Source: CAG-877 sp045125935
GTDB lineage: Bacteria; Bacillota_I; Bacilli_A; RF39; UBA660
Direction: 5' to 3'
Assembly (NCBI GenBank): GCA_045125935.1
Contig: JBGVNW010000035.1
Span: 1 to 49,792, forward strand
DNA: 49,792 bases
Shown: positions 8,483 to 16,754 of the stretch, one piece after another
Position numbering within the stretch: position 1 is the stretch's first letter
Layout of the letters: each line of letters opens with the position of its first letter
Notes under the pieces: generated by a model
What the model was told of the DNA's origin: nothing
What the model saw: only the letters and a program-made list of their open reading frames with translations
Databases searched by the model: none
Program-made: the position numbers and the translations under genes

Positions 8483-8507
8483 TTCACAATATTGTAAATA
8501 TTATGAC
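8483..8507. repeat. Right inverted recombination-site candidate
   Basis: TTCACAATATT, GTA, AATATTATGAC: the reverse complement of 7133-7157 with two mismatches. The asymmetric three-base centre is inverted relative to the left copy, so recombination between the two would invert about 1.35 kb including the integrase gene. Confidence 0.8.
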
Positions 8508-8542
8508 ATTACTATTATGAACAAATATTTTTAATTTAAACC

Positions 8543-8581
8543 AAAAAGACAAAATAGAATTTTTAACTATTTTGTCTTTTT
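8543..8581. terminator. Strong bidirectional terminator just outside the right site
   Basis: Fifteen-base perfect arms (AAAAAGACAAAATAG and its complement) around a nine-base loop, with A and T tracts on both flanks. It would end integrase transcription in the present orientation, and transcription from the inverted promoter in the other. Confidence 0.85.
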
Positions 8582-8587
8582 ACATTA

Positions 8588-8613
8588 AAAGAGTATCTAT
8601 TTAAATACTCTTT
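8588..8613 (-). terminator. Terminator overlapping the end of the 8601 gene
   Basis: Minus-strand hairpin AAAGAGTAT/ATACTCTTT around an eight-base loop, followed by TTTTAATG. The hairpin includes the stop codon of the gene. Confidence 0.6.
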
Positions 8614-9578
8614 ATCATTTCTTCTAATTCATTATTATTGTCTCCAATAAATCTAACTAATCCATCACGATATTTATTTACTGGTAATAAACTAGTACCA
8701 GAACCTTCTATAATTTGAAAGCAATCATTCTTAATACCATAACATAAATAATATCTAGCAATTACATTAGCCATTTCAAAGTCTTCTACATTATCAACTA
8801 CCATTAATTTAAAATAACTTTTAAATTTTTCATTTCTAATAGCAGTTAAACAACTATAAAAATAATTATCATAATTATCATTATCTGTACAATATAAATT
8901 TAAAAGTTTTTTATTACTTATATAATCTACAATAACTAACTCATCATTAATTATTCCAAAATACATACCATTAACTTTTTCTAAATATGAAACATCTAAT
9001 AATTCACATTCTTTAAATGCCTCATCTATATCATCTTTAAAAATATCAAAATCAAATGACTTTTGATATAAAATTTCATCTTCACTATCATCTAAAACAC
9101 TTAAAATATCTTTACATAATCCACCCATAACATTAGGAATATGTTCAAATAATATTAATACTACCTCATAAAAGAAAATCCACTCTTTAGGTAAATACTT
9201 TGTTGCTTTAAAAGTATAATCTTCTTTTCCTACATGAGTATTAATCTCAATATAATAATTATCTATCATTTTATTAGTTTTATCTCTAACACTAGATTCC
9301 TTATATCTATCCTTAGCATCTTTAATAACTTCCATTACATGCTTAGCTAATACAACATTAATAAACTGATAGCAAACATATTCTTCAATATTATTATTTT
9401 CTACTACATCAAGTGGTATAAATAATACTTTAAATTTTTCAATTTTAGCATTATATACTAATGCTATATAAAAATTTGTTTTATTGTAATTACTTATAAC
9501 TAAGTCAATTACAACGCTTTCTTTTTTCTTCTTTAAATATTTTGATACTGCTAGTTTTAATTCTTCTGTCATACTCAA
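8601..9578 (-). CDS. Hypothetical cytosolic protein, 325 aa
   Basis: I do not recognise this protein. It has no signal peptide or membrane segment. The N-terminal half alternates beta-like stretches (VVIDLVISNYNKTNFYIALVYN, KFKVLFIPLDVV) with helices, suggesting a restriction-endonuclease-like or similar alpha/beta fold, but no catalytic motif is clear. A very acidic segment at about 164-190 (DDSEDEI, FKDDIDEAF) divides it from a second alpha/beta half. AGGAG sits six bases before the ATG. It is convergent with the integrase and monocistronic. Confidence 0.7.
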   Translation of the reverse strand: MSMTEELKLAVSKYLKKKKESVVIDLVISNYNKTNFYIALVYNAKIEKFKVLFIPLDVVENNNIEEYVCYQFINVVLAKHVMEVIKDAKDRYKESSVRDKTNKMIDNYYIEINTHVGKEDYTFKATKYLPKEWIFFYEVVLILFEHIPNVMGGLCKDILSVLDDSEDEILYQKSFDFDIFKDDIDEAFKECELLDVSYLEKVNGMYFGIINDELVIVDYISNKKLLNLYCTDNDNYDNYFYSCLTAIRNEKFKSYFKLMVVDNVEDFEMANVIARYYLCYGIKNDCFQIIEGSGTSLLPVNKYRDGLVRFIGDNNNELEEMIKSI

Positions 9579-9621
9579 CTCCTACTCCTACTACTCAAAC
9601 TACAACATCTAATAAACTAAG

Positions 9622-10029
9622 TTAATCAGTAATATCATATGGCCAATCATTTATACCACCCATATCATATACATTTTCATATCCTAGTTTAATTAATTTA
9701 ATAGCAGCTAGATTACTACGTCTACCAGACTGACAATAAACAATTATTTTATTATCTTTAGAAACATCAATATTTTCAATTATATCTAAAGGTAAATTAA
9801 TTGCCTTCTCAATATGACCTTCACCATACTCAGAAACAGATCTAACATCAATAATAGTAACATTTTCATAGTCTTCATAATTATCTATAATATCCTTAAC
9901 TTCTTCTACTGAAATAGTATTAACATCTAATGTATCAACATCATGTATTACAACATTACTATTAGTATCAGATGAACATCCAGTAATTAATAATCCAACT
10001 AATAAAATTACTAAAATTAATTTTTTCAT
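9622..10029 (-). CDS. Rhodanese-domain lipoprotein
   Basis: Predicted extracytoplasmic sulfurtransferase-like protein of 135 residues. The start at 10029 is set by GGAGG at 10034-10038; the upstream in-frame ATG lacks one. A lipoprotein signal peptide ends in LLITGC, so Cys18 is the lipidated residue. After a short linker a single rhodanese domain runs from about 35 to the end, with IIDVRSVSEYGEGHI and the active-site loop CQSGRRS (Cys99). The intact cysteine suggests persulfide or thiol chemistry at the membrane surface. It stands alone, upstream of the 8601 gene in the same direction. Confidence 0.9.
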   Translation of the reverse strand: MKKLILVILLVGLLITGCSSDTNSNVVIHDVDTLDVNTISVEEVKDIIDNYEDYENVTIIDVRSVSEYGEGHIEKAINLPLDIIENIDVSKDNKIIVYCQSGRRSNLAAIKLIKLGYENVYDMGGINDWPYDITD

Positions 10030-10062
10030 AATAACCTCCACTATCTAAAAATATTATACAAA

Positions 10063-10086
10063 AATAAAAAGACTATTTCTAGTCTT
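10063..10086 (-). terminator. Terminator of the LysM/SpoIID-like operon
   Basis: Minus-strand hairpin AAGACTA/TAGTCTT followed by a T-rich tract, just after the stop of the 10102 gene. Confidence 0.75.
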
Positions 10087-10101
10087 AATTATATATCTTT
10101 A

Positions 10102-11448
10102 CTATACTTCTTTAGAAAGTTCAACAATACGATACCAAACAATAGGACTAACTATACCATTTTCTTCTAAATTATAACGTTTTTGAATATTTTTTACAGA
10201 TTGCTCTGTCAAATTATCAAACATTCCATTTACAACTACTCCAGGGATACTTTTAGTTTTCTGACAAATTATATATAAAAAGTTTTGTAAATTAATTATA
10301 TCATCTCCTGTCATTCCTTTAGATAAAAATCTTCCCGGATAAAATTCATTAAGTGACGTAACATATTCTTTAGGAATATTTTTTAATGTCTGACGATAAG
10401 CTTCTTTTAAAGTAGTCCAAGTAGCAGCATTTACAACTCCAGTAGCAGGTAATCCATATTTATTTTGAAAAGCAATTACTACTTGTTTTGTATTTTCAGT
10501 AAAATCATCTCCTGTTAAATTAAGAAATGGAATTGATGAATCAAAATAAGAAACAACATTTATTAAATAATTAAGTGTATTAATATATTGTCCACTATCT
10601 CCTACTTCAAGTTGTCTTTTATAAAGAAGTGATGCTTCATCTACAGATATCCCTTCAGAATATAAGTCTGATATTTTTTTAACAGCATTATAAATATATT
10701 TAATTTTATACCATGTAGCTTTATCAACAACTCCGTTTACATCTAAATTAAATATTTCTTGGAATTTTTTAACAGCTCTTTCTGTTTCAACTGTAAAATA
10801 TGGACTACTATTTGTAATAATTGGAATTGCTGGATAGTTTTGCCCTATTCTATTAAGTTGAATATTAAGCATTCTAACAAAGTCTCCAGAAGTTCCAAGT
10901 TCAACAGGAAATCCTGGATAAGTTCTTATGTTATCTTCAACTGGAGCATTATAGATAAGTTTTATATTATCATAATAACTTTTTAGTATTTCTAAAGGCC
11001 CTTTTCCTTGATTAGCTAAGGTAACTGTTCCCCATTGAGAAAGTCCATCACAAGTAACATTCTTTCCATCACAATACATAGCAAAATATGGTTGTACTTG
11101 TCCATCTTTAACAATATAATCGTTAAATAAATCATCTACAACATGTGAAATTGTTTCAAAAAACTGTCTATTTTCAACAAAGCTCTGATCATAAGTTGGA
11201 CTACTAGTAATATCAAATTCATATCCCTTTGATGGATACCATTCATTATAAATTCTATTTAGTGCAAATGAGATTTGAGCAAGTACATTGGCTTTTATTG
11301 AATCAAGAGGCCAGTTTGGGTAAATTTCTCCTGATGCTACATTTTTAATATATTCAATAAAGGGTACTGTTATATTTCTTACAGCCTCATCTGGAGCTCC
11401 TAAATGTACAACTATCTCAGTAGGTATTATTGGACTTCTAATTGCCAT
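10102..11448 (-). CDS. SpoIID-like protein with three peptidoglycan-binding domains
   Basis: A 448-residue protein. Start at ATG 11448, preceded by GAGGAG; it overlaps the end of the upstream gene by 11 bases in another frame, implying coupled translation. Residues ~15-180 resemble the SpoIID/LytB amidase-enhancer domain (VPFIEYIKNVASGEIYP, WPLDSIKANVLAQISFAL, then a DITSS...QSF segment). Three PG_binding_1 domains follow at about 190-250, 285-350 and 375-440, each with an LNxLLN-type start and a G-x-VxxxTW end. No signal peptide is visible, as in several spore-coat or cortex proteins. It probably acts on or binds spore cortex peptidoglycan; the SpoIID assignment is by pattern only. Confidence 0.8.
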   Translation of the reverse strand: MAIRSPIIPTEIVVHLGAPDEAVRNITVPFIEYIKNVASGEIYPNWPLDSIKANVLAQISFALNRIYNEWYPSKGYEFDITSSPTYDQSFVENRQFFETISHVVDDLFNDYIVKDGQVQPYFAMYCDGKNVTCDGLSQWGTVTLANQGKGPLEILKSYYDNIKLIYNAPVEDNIRTYPGFPVELGTSGDFVRMLNIQLNRIGQNYPAIPIITNSSPYFTVETERAVKKFQEIFNLDVNGVVDKATWYKIKYIYNAVKKISDLYSEGISVDEASLLYKRQLEVGDSGQYINTLNYLINVVSYFDSSIPFLNLTGDDFTENTKQVVIAFQNKYGLPATGVVNAATWTTLKEAYRQTLKNIPKEYVTSLNEFYPGRFLSKGMTGDDIINLQNFLYIICQKTKSIPGVVVNGMFDNLTEQSVKNIQKRYNLEENGIVSPIVWYRIVELSKEV

Positions 11449-11866
11449 TACTACTCTCCTCACCTAAATTAATTTCTGGATTCATCTTTACATATTGAAT
11501 TATCCTTACTCCTCCAAACATTCCAATGGAATATTGTTTAATTGACTCATAACCAGTATGTATAGCTGATAAATTGTATATTGTATACTTTGGAGGTACA
11601 TCTGGATTAGGAACAGTATCAGTAAGTGGTGCTGGAAGCTCTATATCAGAAATTATTCCACTAGAATCTGTCTTTCCTTGAAAGAATACTACACGGTAAC
11701 TTCCAATATCCTTACTAATCAAAATATCAGCATCACTAACAGGAATTGCTCCATACGCAGTAAAAACTTGTACTCTCAAAATTCCAATATCAGGATTTTC
11801 ACTAATAAATTGTTGATATTCATCCAATTTTTTAAAATCTTCATAACTGATAAACATATTATTCAA
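11438..11866 (-). CDS. Carboxypeptidase-regulatory/CNA-B-like beta-sandwich protein
   Basis: A 142-residue protein between a LysM protein and the SpoIID-like protein, overlapping both (8 bases upstream, 11 downstream). From about residue 30 the pattern GILRVQVFTAYGAIPVSDADILI, TDSSGIISDIELPAP, YTIYNLSAIHTGYES is that of a transthyretin-like or CNA-B beta sandwich, in which small-molecule or wall-bound proteins are stabilised. No signal peptide. Its position suggests it helps assemble or decorate the same spore or wall structure. Function is inferred only from the fold and neighbours. Confidence 0.75.
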   Translation of the reverse strand: MNNMFISYEDFKKLDEYQQFISENPDIGILRVQVFTAYGAIPVSDADILISKDIGSYRVVFFQGKTDSSGIISDIELPAPLTDTVPNPDVPPKYTIYNLSAIHTGYESIKQYSIGMFGGVRIIQYVKMNPEINLGEESSNGN

Positions 11867-12695
11867 TCTCCCTTATTTTTAATACTTGCCCAATAGATAA
11901 ATTGGTACTAGTCAAATTATTCAATTCTATCAAATTATCAACACTAGTACTATATTTTTTAGCTATAGTATAAAGATTATCTCCACTCTTAACCGTATAA
12001 GTTAAATAACTTGGTTCTTGATATCCAGTACCATAACATTTAGAGCCTAATAAAATATCTGAATAATAACTTGATTTTACTTTAAGAACTTGCCCAATAG
12101 ATAAATTAATACTAGTCAAGTTATTTATTTTCATAAGTTCATCTACACTCATCCCAAAAGTATTTGCTATTTTATACAAATTATCCCCAGATTTAACTAC
12201 ATAGTTTTGATAACTTTCAATATTATCTTCATCAGTAGAAATTGGTATTTTTAATTTCTGACCTATGGATAATAAATTTGATGTTAGATTATTTAATTTC
12301 ATAATTTGATCAACAGTTACTCCATTGTTTTTTGCAATAGAATATAAATTATCTCCAACTTTAACAGTATACAAAACATAATCAGTATTACTAGTATCAA
12401 CATTTATTGGTATTCTTAACTGTTGCCCAATTGATAAGACTTTAGATGATAAATTATTAAGTTTTACAATTTCATCAACAGTAGTATCATAACGTTTTGC
12501 AATTGAGTAAAGTGTATCTCCTGATTTAACTATATATAATGAAGTTGTATTCTCACTAGGTATTTTTAATACTTGTCCAACAGTAATCGTATTAGAGATC
12601 AAATTATTTTCTAACTTTATATCTTCTACACTTACTCCAAATTGCCCACTAATTCCATATAAAGTATCTCCTCTTTGAACTATATATGTCTGCAT
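11859..12695 (-). CDS. LysM protein with five LysM domains (SafA-like)
   Basis: 278 residues consisting almost entirely of five LysM repeats, at about 1-46, 51-96, 107-152, 164-209 and 231-277, each beginning Y-V-x-x-GDxLYxIA and ending S-I-G-Q-x-L-K-I. LysM binds N-acetylglucosamine in peptidoglycan. No signal peptide is present, which fits a mother-cell protein placed on the forespore, such as SafA. An AGGTG site precedes the ATG. A CATAAAAT box at 12711-12718 with AATA 15 bases upstream resembles a sigma-E promoter, but loosely. First gene of the three-gene overlapping operon. Confidence 0.92.
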   Translation of the reverse strand: MQTYIVQRGDTLYGISGQFGVSVEDIKLENNLISNTITVGQVLKIPSENTTSLYIVKSGDTLYSIAKRYDTTVDEIVKLNNLSSKVLSIGQQLRIPINVDTSNTDYVLYTVKVGDNLYSIAKNNGVTVDQIMKLNNLTSNLLSIGQKLKIPISTDEDNIESYQNYVVKSGDNLYKIANTFGMSVDELMKINNLTSINLSIGQVLKVKSSYYSDILLGSKCYGTGYQEPSYLTYTVKSGDNLYTIAKKYSTSVDNLIELNNLTSTNLSIGQVLKIREIE

Positions 12696-12726
12696 AATTC
12701 ACCTCATTTAATTTTATGCAAAAGAA

Positions 12727-12751
12727 AAACCAGTATTAAAAATACTAGTTT
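12727..12751 (-). terminator. Terminator of the 12776 gene
   Basis: Minus-strand hairpin AAACTAGTATT/AATACTGGTTT with one G-T pair and a three-base loop, then TTTTTCTTTT. Confidence 0.75.
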
Positions 12752-12775
12752 AAAAAGAAATAAAATAATGAAAAA

Positions 12776-13687
12776 CTAACTTAACATTTGAATAAATAAA
12801 GCTGCCAATATAAAACTAATAGATATAATAACAAGCACAACACCAAATACACTACCATATCCACCATCATCAAAATGATTATTAGTTTTAACTAAAACTT
12901 TTTGATCACTTTTTACATCAGTAGAACCACTTTTTTCCACAACTTGGCTTCCTGAATTAACACTAGAAAACATTGCATCTAATTCCTTGTCATCACTATA
13001 ATCAACTGTACTAACATCATTAGTATTATTATCAGTCGTATTTATATCATTATTAAAAATATTATCATTCATACTATCACCATATTCTCCTCTTCCATAT
13101 AAAGATAAAAATTTCTCTCTAGAAATAACTGCTTCATAAAGTTCTTTTTTACCAAATCTTTCTTGAAGAAACTCATTATCAGTTAATTCAACATCAAAAC
13201 CACTGCTACTAAAAAGTTCTCGATAACGATTCTTTCTAAATAAGTTAGAAACTGCATAAACTTCCGTAATATTTGAAAACTCAGAAGTATTCAACAAGGT
13301 ACCAATCTTAGTAAATGCATCTCCAAGTTGCTGCTCAACAAAGGAAAAAAATTTAGTTGGCCCTCTCTTAAAAATATCCTCTTTAACAGATACAGGTACA
13401 ACATGAATATGTAAAACATCATTTGTAATTGTACAAGCAAATAGATCGTTCAAAGCAAACTTTTTTTCTTCAACAAATGGTTGATTAAGCCGCATATAAT
13501 TAGCATAAGCATCAATTACTCTTTCTTTTGTAGACTCAACCATACTAACAAGCTCTTCTTCACTACAATCGAGTTTTGAAATTTCTTGAATAAAATTTTC
13601 TACTTGCTTATCAGAAATAATTCCACGATATCTTTTCTTTAATTTAGACGTTACATCTTTAACATAAGTTTCAATATCCATAATCAC
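12776..13687 (-). CDS. Hypothetical tail-anchored protein, ~303 aa
   Basis: I do not recognise the family. The N-terminal ~190 residues are a mixed helical/beta domain (ETYVKDVTSKLKKRY, then LHIHVVPVSVKEDIFKRG, TKFFSFVEQQLGDAFTKIG). Next comes a low-complexity Asn/Asp/Thr-rich linker at about 205-270, and a C-terminal hydrophobic helix (VFGVVLVIISISFILAALFI) with almost nothing after it. It is therefore probably tail-anchored with the bulk in the cytosol. The start is either GTG at 13687 (AGGA six bases upstream) or ATG at 13681; the weak ribosome site slightly favours GTG. It is divergent from the collagen-like gene. Confidence 0.75.
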   Translation of the reverse strand: MIMDIETYVKDVTSKLKKRYRGIISDKQVENFIQEISKLDCSEEELVSMVESTKERVIDAYANYMRLNQPFVEEKKFALNDLFACTITNDVLHIHVVPVSVKEDIFKRGPTKFFSFVEQQLGDAFTKIGTLLNTSEFSNITEVYAVSNLFRKNRYRELFSSSGFDVELTDNEFLQERFGKKELYEAVISREKFLSLYGRGEYGDSMNDNIFNNDINTTDNNTNDVSTVDYSDDKELDAMFSSVNSGSQVVEKSGSTDVKSDQKVLVKTNNHFDDGGYGSVFGVVLVIISISFILAALFIQMLS

Positions 13688-13748
13688 ATCATATCCTAGG
13701 AAAAATTATAACATACATAATTAACAAATTAAATAGTTAATTGTAATT

Positions 13749-13776
13749 ACCTCCTTTAAAGTAAAAGCATACTATA
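13749..13776 (+). promoter_or_regulatory. Sigma-K/sigma-E-like promoter of the collagen-like gene
   Basis: AC (13749-13750), 17 bases, CATACTATA (13768-13776), matching the B. subtilis sigma-K consensus AC-N16/17-CATAnnnTA. It lies 20 bases before the start codon, with GAAAGGAG between. The match to a known consensus is visible; activity is inferred. Confidence 0.65.
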
Positions 13777-13795
13777 TATTTGAAAGGAGAATAAA

Positions 13796-15103
13796 ATGAA
13801 CAACAATTATAATTTCAACGATAATCACTGTGATGATAATCATCATCATCAACCACCTAGAAGACCTATCTTCTGTTTAGGTCCTACTGGACCAACTGGA
13901 CCAACTGGACCTACTGGGCCTGCTGGAGGACCTACCGGACCAACTGGTCATACTGGACCCACTGGGCCTACTGGGCCAACTGGACCACAAGGATTAATCG
14001 GATTAACTGGTGCTACTGGGCCTACAGGAGCTACCGGACCAACTGGACCAACAGGTACTGCCGGAACTACTGGCGCTACTGGACCTACAGGAGCTACCGG
14101 ACCAACTGGACCAACTGGAACTGCCGGAACTACTGGTGCTACTGGACCTACTGGAGCAACAGGACCAACAGGACCTACAGGTACTGCCGGAACTACTGGT
14201 GCTACTGGGCCTACTGGACCTACCGGACCAACTGGACCTACCGGACCTACAGGACCTACCGGACCTACAGGTACTGCCGGAACTACTGGTGCTACTGGAC
14301 CTACCGGACCTACAGGTACTACTGGAATTACTGGTGCTACTGGACCTACTGGTGCTACTGGACCTACCGGACCAACTGGGCCAACTGGACCTACCGGACC
14401 TACAGGACCTACTGGAGAAGATGGAACAGCAGAAACTTTAGCAGTAGGAACAACTACTACTGGAGACGCTGGTACAGATGCTTTAGTTACTGATAGTGGT
14501 GGAAGTCCAAATCACGTATTTGACTTCGTAATTCCAAAAGGCTTCGATGGCGAAGATGGTGCCACTGGACCAACAGGACCTACCGGACCAACTGGACCTA
14601 CTGGTCCAAGTGGAACTTGTGAATGTAGTTGTCAATCAACTGGTGAACTAGTTACTAATGGTGGAATGGAATCCATTGAAAATAATCGTCCTACTAACTG
14701 GACATTTATTAATGAAAAAGGAATAACTTCTGTTGATATCCAAGGAAGAGTTCATTCTGGAAACTGGGCAGTAAATATTCAAGATTCTTCTGCAATAGAA
14801 CAAACAATCCCAGTACTAGATGGTGGATGCTTCTATAGACTATCATTCTTTGCTAGAGGTGAAGGAAGTCAAGTTGGCTTAACTGCAACAGTTACTTTCC
14901 ATACAACTACAGGTGATGTAACAGGCGGTACAGTAACAATTAGACAACAAGATATTTCTAGTGCCAACAGAGTCTTTACTTTCTATCAACTAGTAACTAC
15001 AAAATCTCCAGACAACACAACTGGAATTACAATCAAATTCTTAGTCAGTGCAAACGGAGAACAATCCCTTGATTTAGATGATGTTTCACTAACTACAATA
15101 TAA
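13796..15103 (+). CDS. Collagen-like glycoprotein candidate of the spore surface (BclA-like)
   Basis: 435 residues. A His/Asp/Asn-rich N-terminus (about 1-28) leads into a long run of Gly-X-Y triplets, mostly GPT and GAT, to about 205. A short non-collagen beta segment (GTTTTGDAGTD...VFDFVIPKGFDGEDG) and a second GPT run follow, then a CECSC motif and a C-terminal beta-sandwich domain at ~285-435 (ELVTNGGMES..NWTF) resembling CBM4/9-type jelly rolls. Thr-rich triplets are the usual O-glycosylation sites of BclA-type exosporium proteins. A mother-cell type promoter and the nearby glycosyltransferase gene (16755) support a spore-surface role. The triplet DNA is highly repetitive and may vary in length between strains. 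Confidence 0.9.
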   Translation: MNNNYNFNDNHCDDNHHHQPPRRPIFCLGPTGPTGPTGPTGPAGGPTGPTGHTGPTGPTGPTGPQGLIGLTGATGPTGATGPTGPTGTAGTTGATGPTGATGPTGPTGTAGTTGATGPTGATGPTGPTGTAGTTGATGPTGPTGPTGPTGPTGPTGPTGTAGTTGATGPTGPTGTTGITGATGPTGATGPTGPTGPTGPTGPTGPTGEDGTAETLAVGTTTTGDAGTDALVTDSGGSPNHVFDFVIPKGFDGEDGATGPTGPTGPTGPTGPSGTCECSCQSTGELVTNGGMESIENNRPTNWTFINEKGITSVDIQGRVHSGNWAVNIQDSSAIEQTIPVLDGGCFYRLSFFARGEGSQVGLTATVTFHTTTGDVTGGTVTIRQQDISSANRVFTFYQLVTTKSPDNTTGITIKFLVSANGEQSLDLDDVSLTTI

Positions 15104-15118
15104 TATACATATTCCACA

Positions 15119-15147
15119 AAAACCATAATTAAAAGTTATGGTTTTTT
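15119..15147 (+). terminator. Terminator of the collagen-like gene
   Basis: Arms AACCATAA and TTATGGTT around a seven-base loop, ending in six T. Confidence 0.85.
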
Positions 15148-15166
15148 CATACAAATTAATCTCAAC

Positions 15167-15195
15167 AAAAAAACTACACCCCAAAATGTAGTTTT
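15167..15195 (-). terminator. Terminator of the acetyltransferase gene
   Basis: Minus-strand hairpin AAAACTACA/TGTAGTTTT followed by T residues. Confidence 0.75.
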
Positions 15196-15200
15196 CATCT

Positions 15201-15818
15201 CTAAAACAAATCACTTTTTAACATAACTGAATCTTCAGACGTAATTTTTCTAACAACTCGACATGGATTTCCTACTGCCAATACTCCCACAGGAATATCC
15301 TTAGTAACTACACTTCCAGCACCAATTACAGAACCCTTACCTATCTTTACTCCACCAAGTATCACTACATTACTCGCAATCCAACAATCATCTTCAATAA
15401 CAATAGGCTTCGAATACTCTAAATCATAATAAGTACCGTCTTCTTTTACTCGTAACATTCTCTCCTCTGGTAACAAAGGATGTAGTGGCGCAGCTAATGT
15501 ACAATTTGGGCCAAAAAAAACATTATTACCAATCGTAATTGGACTACAATCTAAAACAGTAAAATTAAAATTAACATAGCAATTCTTACCAAACTTTGTA
15601 TAAATACCATAATCAAAATAAATAGGTCCCATAAAACCAGTTCCACTTCCTCTATTAGGAAGTAATTCATCTAATATCTTATTCCTCTTATCAACTTCAT
15701 CCTCATAAGTTCTATTATAATCTTGACATAATCTATGTGCTCTTAATCTCTTCTCTTCAATTTCCTTATCAGATATATCATAAAGCTTTCCAGCTAACAT
15801 CTTTTCTAACTCTGTCAT
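15201..15818 (-). CDS. Maltose/galactoside-type O-acetyltransferase
   Basis: A 205-residue acetyl-CoA-dependent sugar O-acetyltransferase of the left-handed beta-helix (hexapeptide) family, as in Maa/LacA. Start at 15818, with AGGAGGG upstream. The N-terminal Mac domain (EKMLAGKLYDISDKEI) is followed by hexapeptide turns (VLDCSPITIGNNVFFGPN, VILGGVKIGKGSVIGAGSVVTKDIP) and the catalytic His in LAAPLHPL. It ends VAVGNPCRVVRKI, as usual. The true acceptor sugar is unknown; its location near the collagen-like protein and glycosyltransferase might connect it to glycan modification. Confidence 0.93.
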   Translation of the reverse strand: MTELEKMLAGKLYDISDKEIEEKRLRAHRLCQDYNRTYEDEVDKRNKILDELLPNRGSGTGFMGPIYFDYGIYTKFGKNCYVNFNFTVLDCSPITIGNNVFFGPNCTLAAPLHPLLPEERMLRVKEDGTYYDLEYSKPIVIEDDCWIASNVVILGGVKIGKGSVIGAGSVVTKDIPVGVLAVGNPCRVVRKITSEDSVMLKSDLF

Positions 15819-15837
15819 ATTCCCTCCTATTAACAAA

Positions 15838-15865
15838 AGAAAGACAAATTATTAAATGTCTTTCT
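15838..15865 (-). terminator. Terminator of the 15871 gene
   Basis: Minus-strand hairpin AGAAAGACA/TGTCTTTCT with a ten-base loop, followed by a T-rich stretch. Confidence 0.7.
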
Positions 15866-15870
15866 AAATA

Positions 15871-16626
15871 TTATGCAATCTTTTCAATACTAGTGTAACT
15901 ATATAAATTATCATCTGCTAAAACAAACGTATACAAATATTGACTTTGATTTTCTACAGCTCCTGTTGATACTCTTTCAACAGTAAGTTTTTCATAAATT
16001 TTTATAGTATCTCCAACTTTTTCAGCTTTATAAACTTCATAATTATATCTAAAAACCTTTGAGAATTTCTGTGTATTAGAATCAGCTGAAGAATACAAAA
16101 TATAAGCATCTTGTTCAGAATTATACATATATACATCATAATTTGGATCTACTTTCATATTAACAGCAGTATTTAAAGTAGCAGTATCACCAAACACTTC
16201 TTTATATGATCTTTCAACATCTTCCCTTTTAATCATCGTTTTATCACTACAAACAAGACTTCCATAATAACTTGTTTGTGGTAATATACTACAATTATCT
16301 GGTTCTAAAAAATCTGATGCTTTTAAATTCAAATAAGCAAGGGCCATCTTATTACTTTCAGTCATATTAGCAATTGAACTACTACTTTCACCATCATACA
16401 TCCAATAAGGAGATGTTGATTTAAAATCATGAACACTAGTATATAAACTTTGTACTAAACGACTATTAGTATTTAATTCAACACTTTCAGAACTAGCACT
16501 ACTTGACATACTATAAGCAATAAGTATAACAACTAAAACTATAACAACAATTAATATTGGCATAAAAAGAGATTTTTTCTCATCGCTATTACCATTATTT
16601 GTAGCTGGAATTTCATCAAACTTCAT
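15871..16626 (-). CDS. Hypothetical membrane-anchored extracytoplasmic protein, 251 aa
   Basis: Start at ATG 16626, preceded by GGTG; a GTG four codons upstream is less likely. A polar N-terminus (~20 residues) is followed by one membrane segment at ~24-44 (LFMPILIVVIVLVVILIAYSM), then a Ser-rich linker and an outside domain of ~200 residues with two Cys (NCSILP, LVCSDK) and a beta-rich end (DTIKIYEKLTVERVS, YLYTFVLADDNLYSYTSIE). No family recognised. Similar single-pass proteins with the same architecture occur elsewhere in the window (42157, 23693). Confidence 0.75.
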   Translation of the reverse strand: MKFDEIPATNNGNSDEKKSLFMPILIVVIVLVVILIAYSMSSSASSESVELNTNSRLVQSLYTSVHDFKSTSPYWMYDGESSSSIANMTESNKMALAYLNLKASDFLEPDNCSILPQTSYYGSLVCSDKTMIKREDVERSYKEVFGDTATLNTAVNMKVDPNYDVYMYNSEQDAYILYSSADSNTQKFSKVFRYNYEVYKAEKVGDTIKIYEKLTVERVSTGAVENQSQYLYTFVLADDNLYSYTSIEKIA

Positions 16627-16754
16627 TATAATCACCATATCCTATTCATATAATAACAACTTTAATCATCTAATATAATAATACCATATTTTAAAAAAAA
16701 ATAAATATTTTTGATGTCATGTTGACAAAAATTATTTAAAGGAAAGGATTAATT

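Noticed and set aside
13741..13760. Minus-strand AAAGGAGG as ribosome site for an upstream gene
   Set aside because: No start codon at proper spacing in a coding frame; it overlaps the spacer of the collagen gene's promoter.
14010..14441. Leucine/proline-rich ORF in another frame within the collagen-like gene
   Set aside because: It is the frame-shifted reading of the GPT/GAT triplet repeats and has no ribosome binding site.
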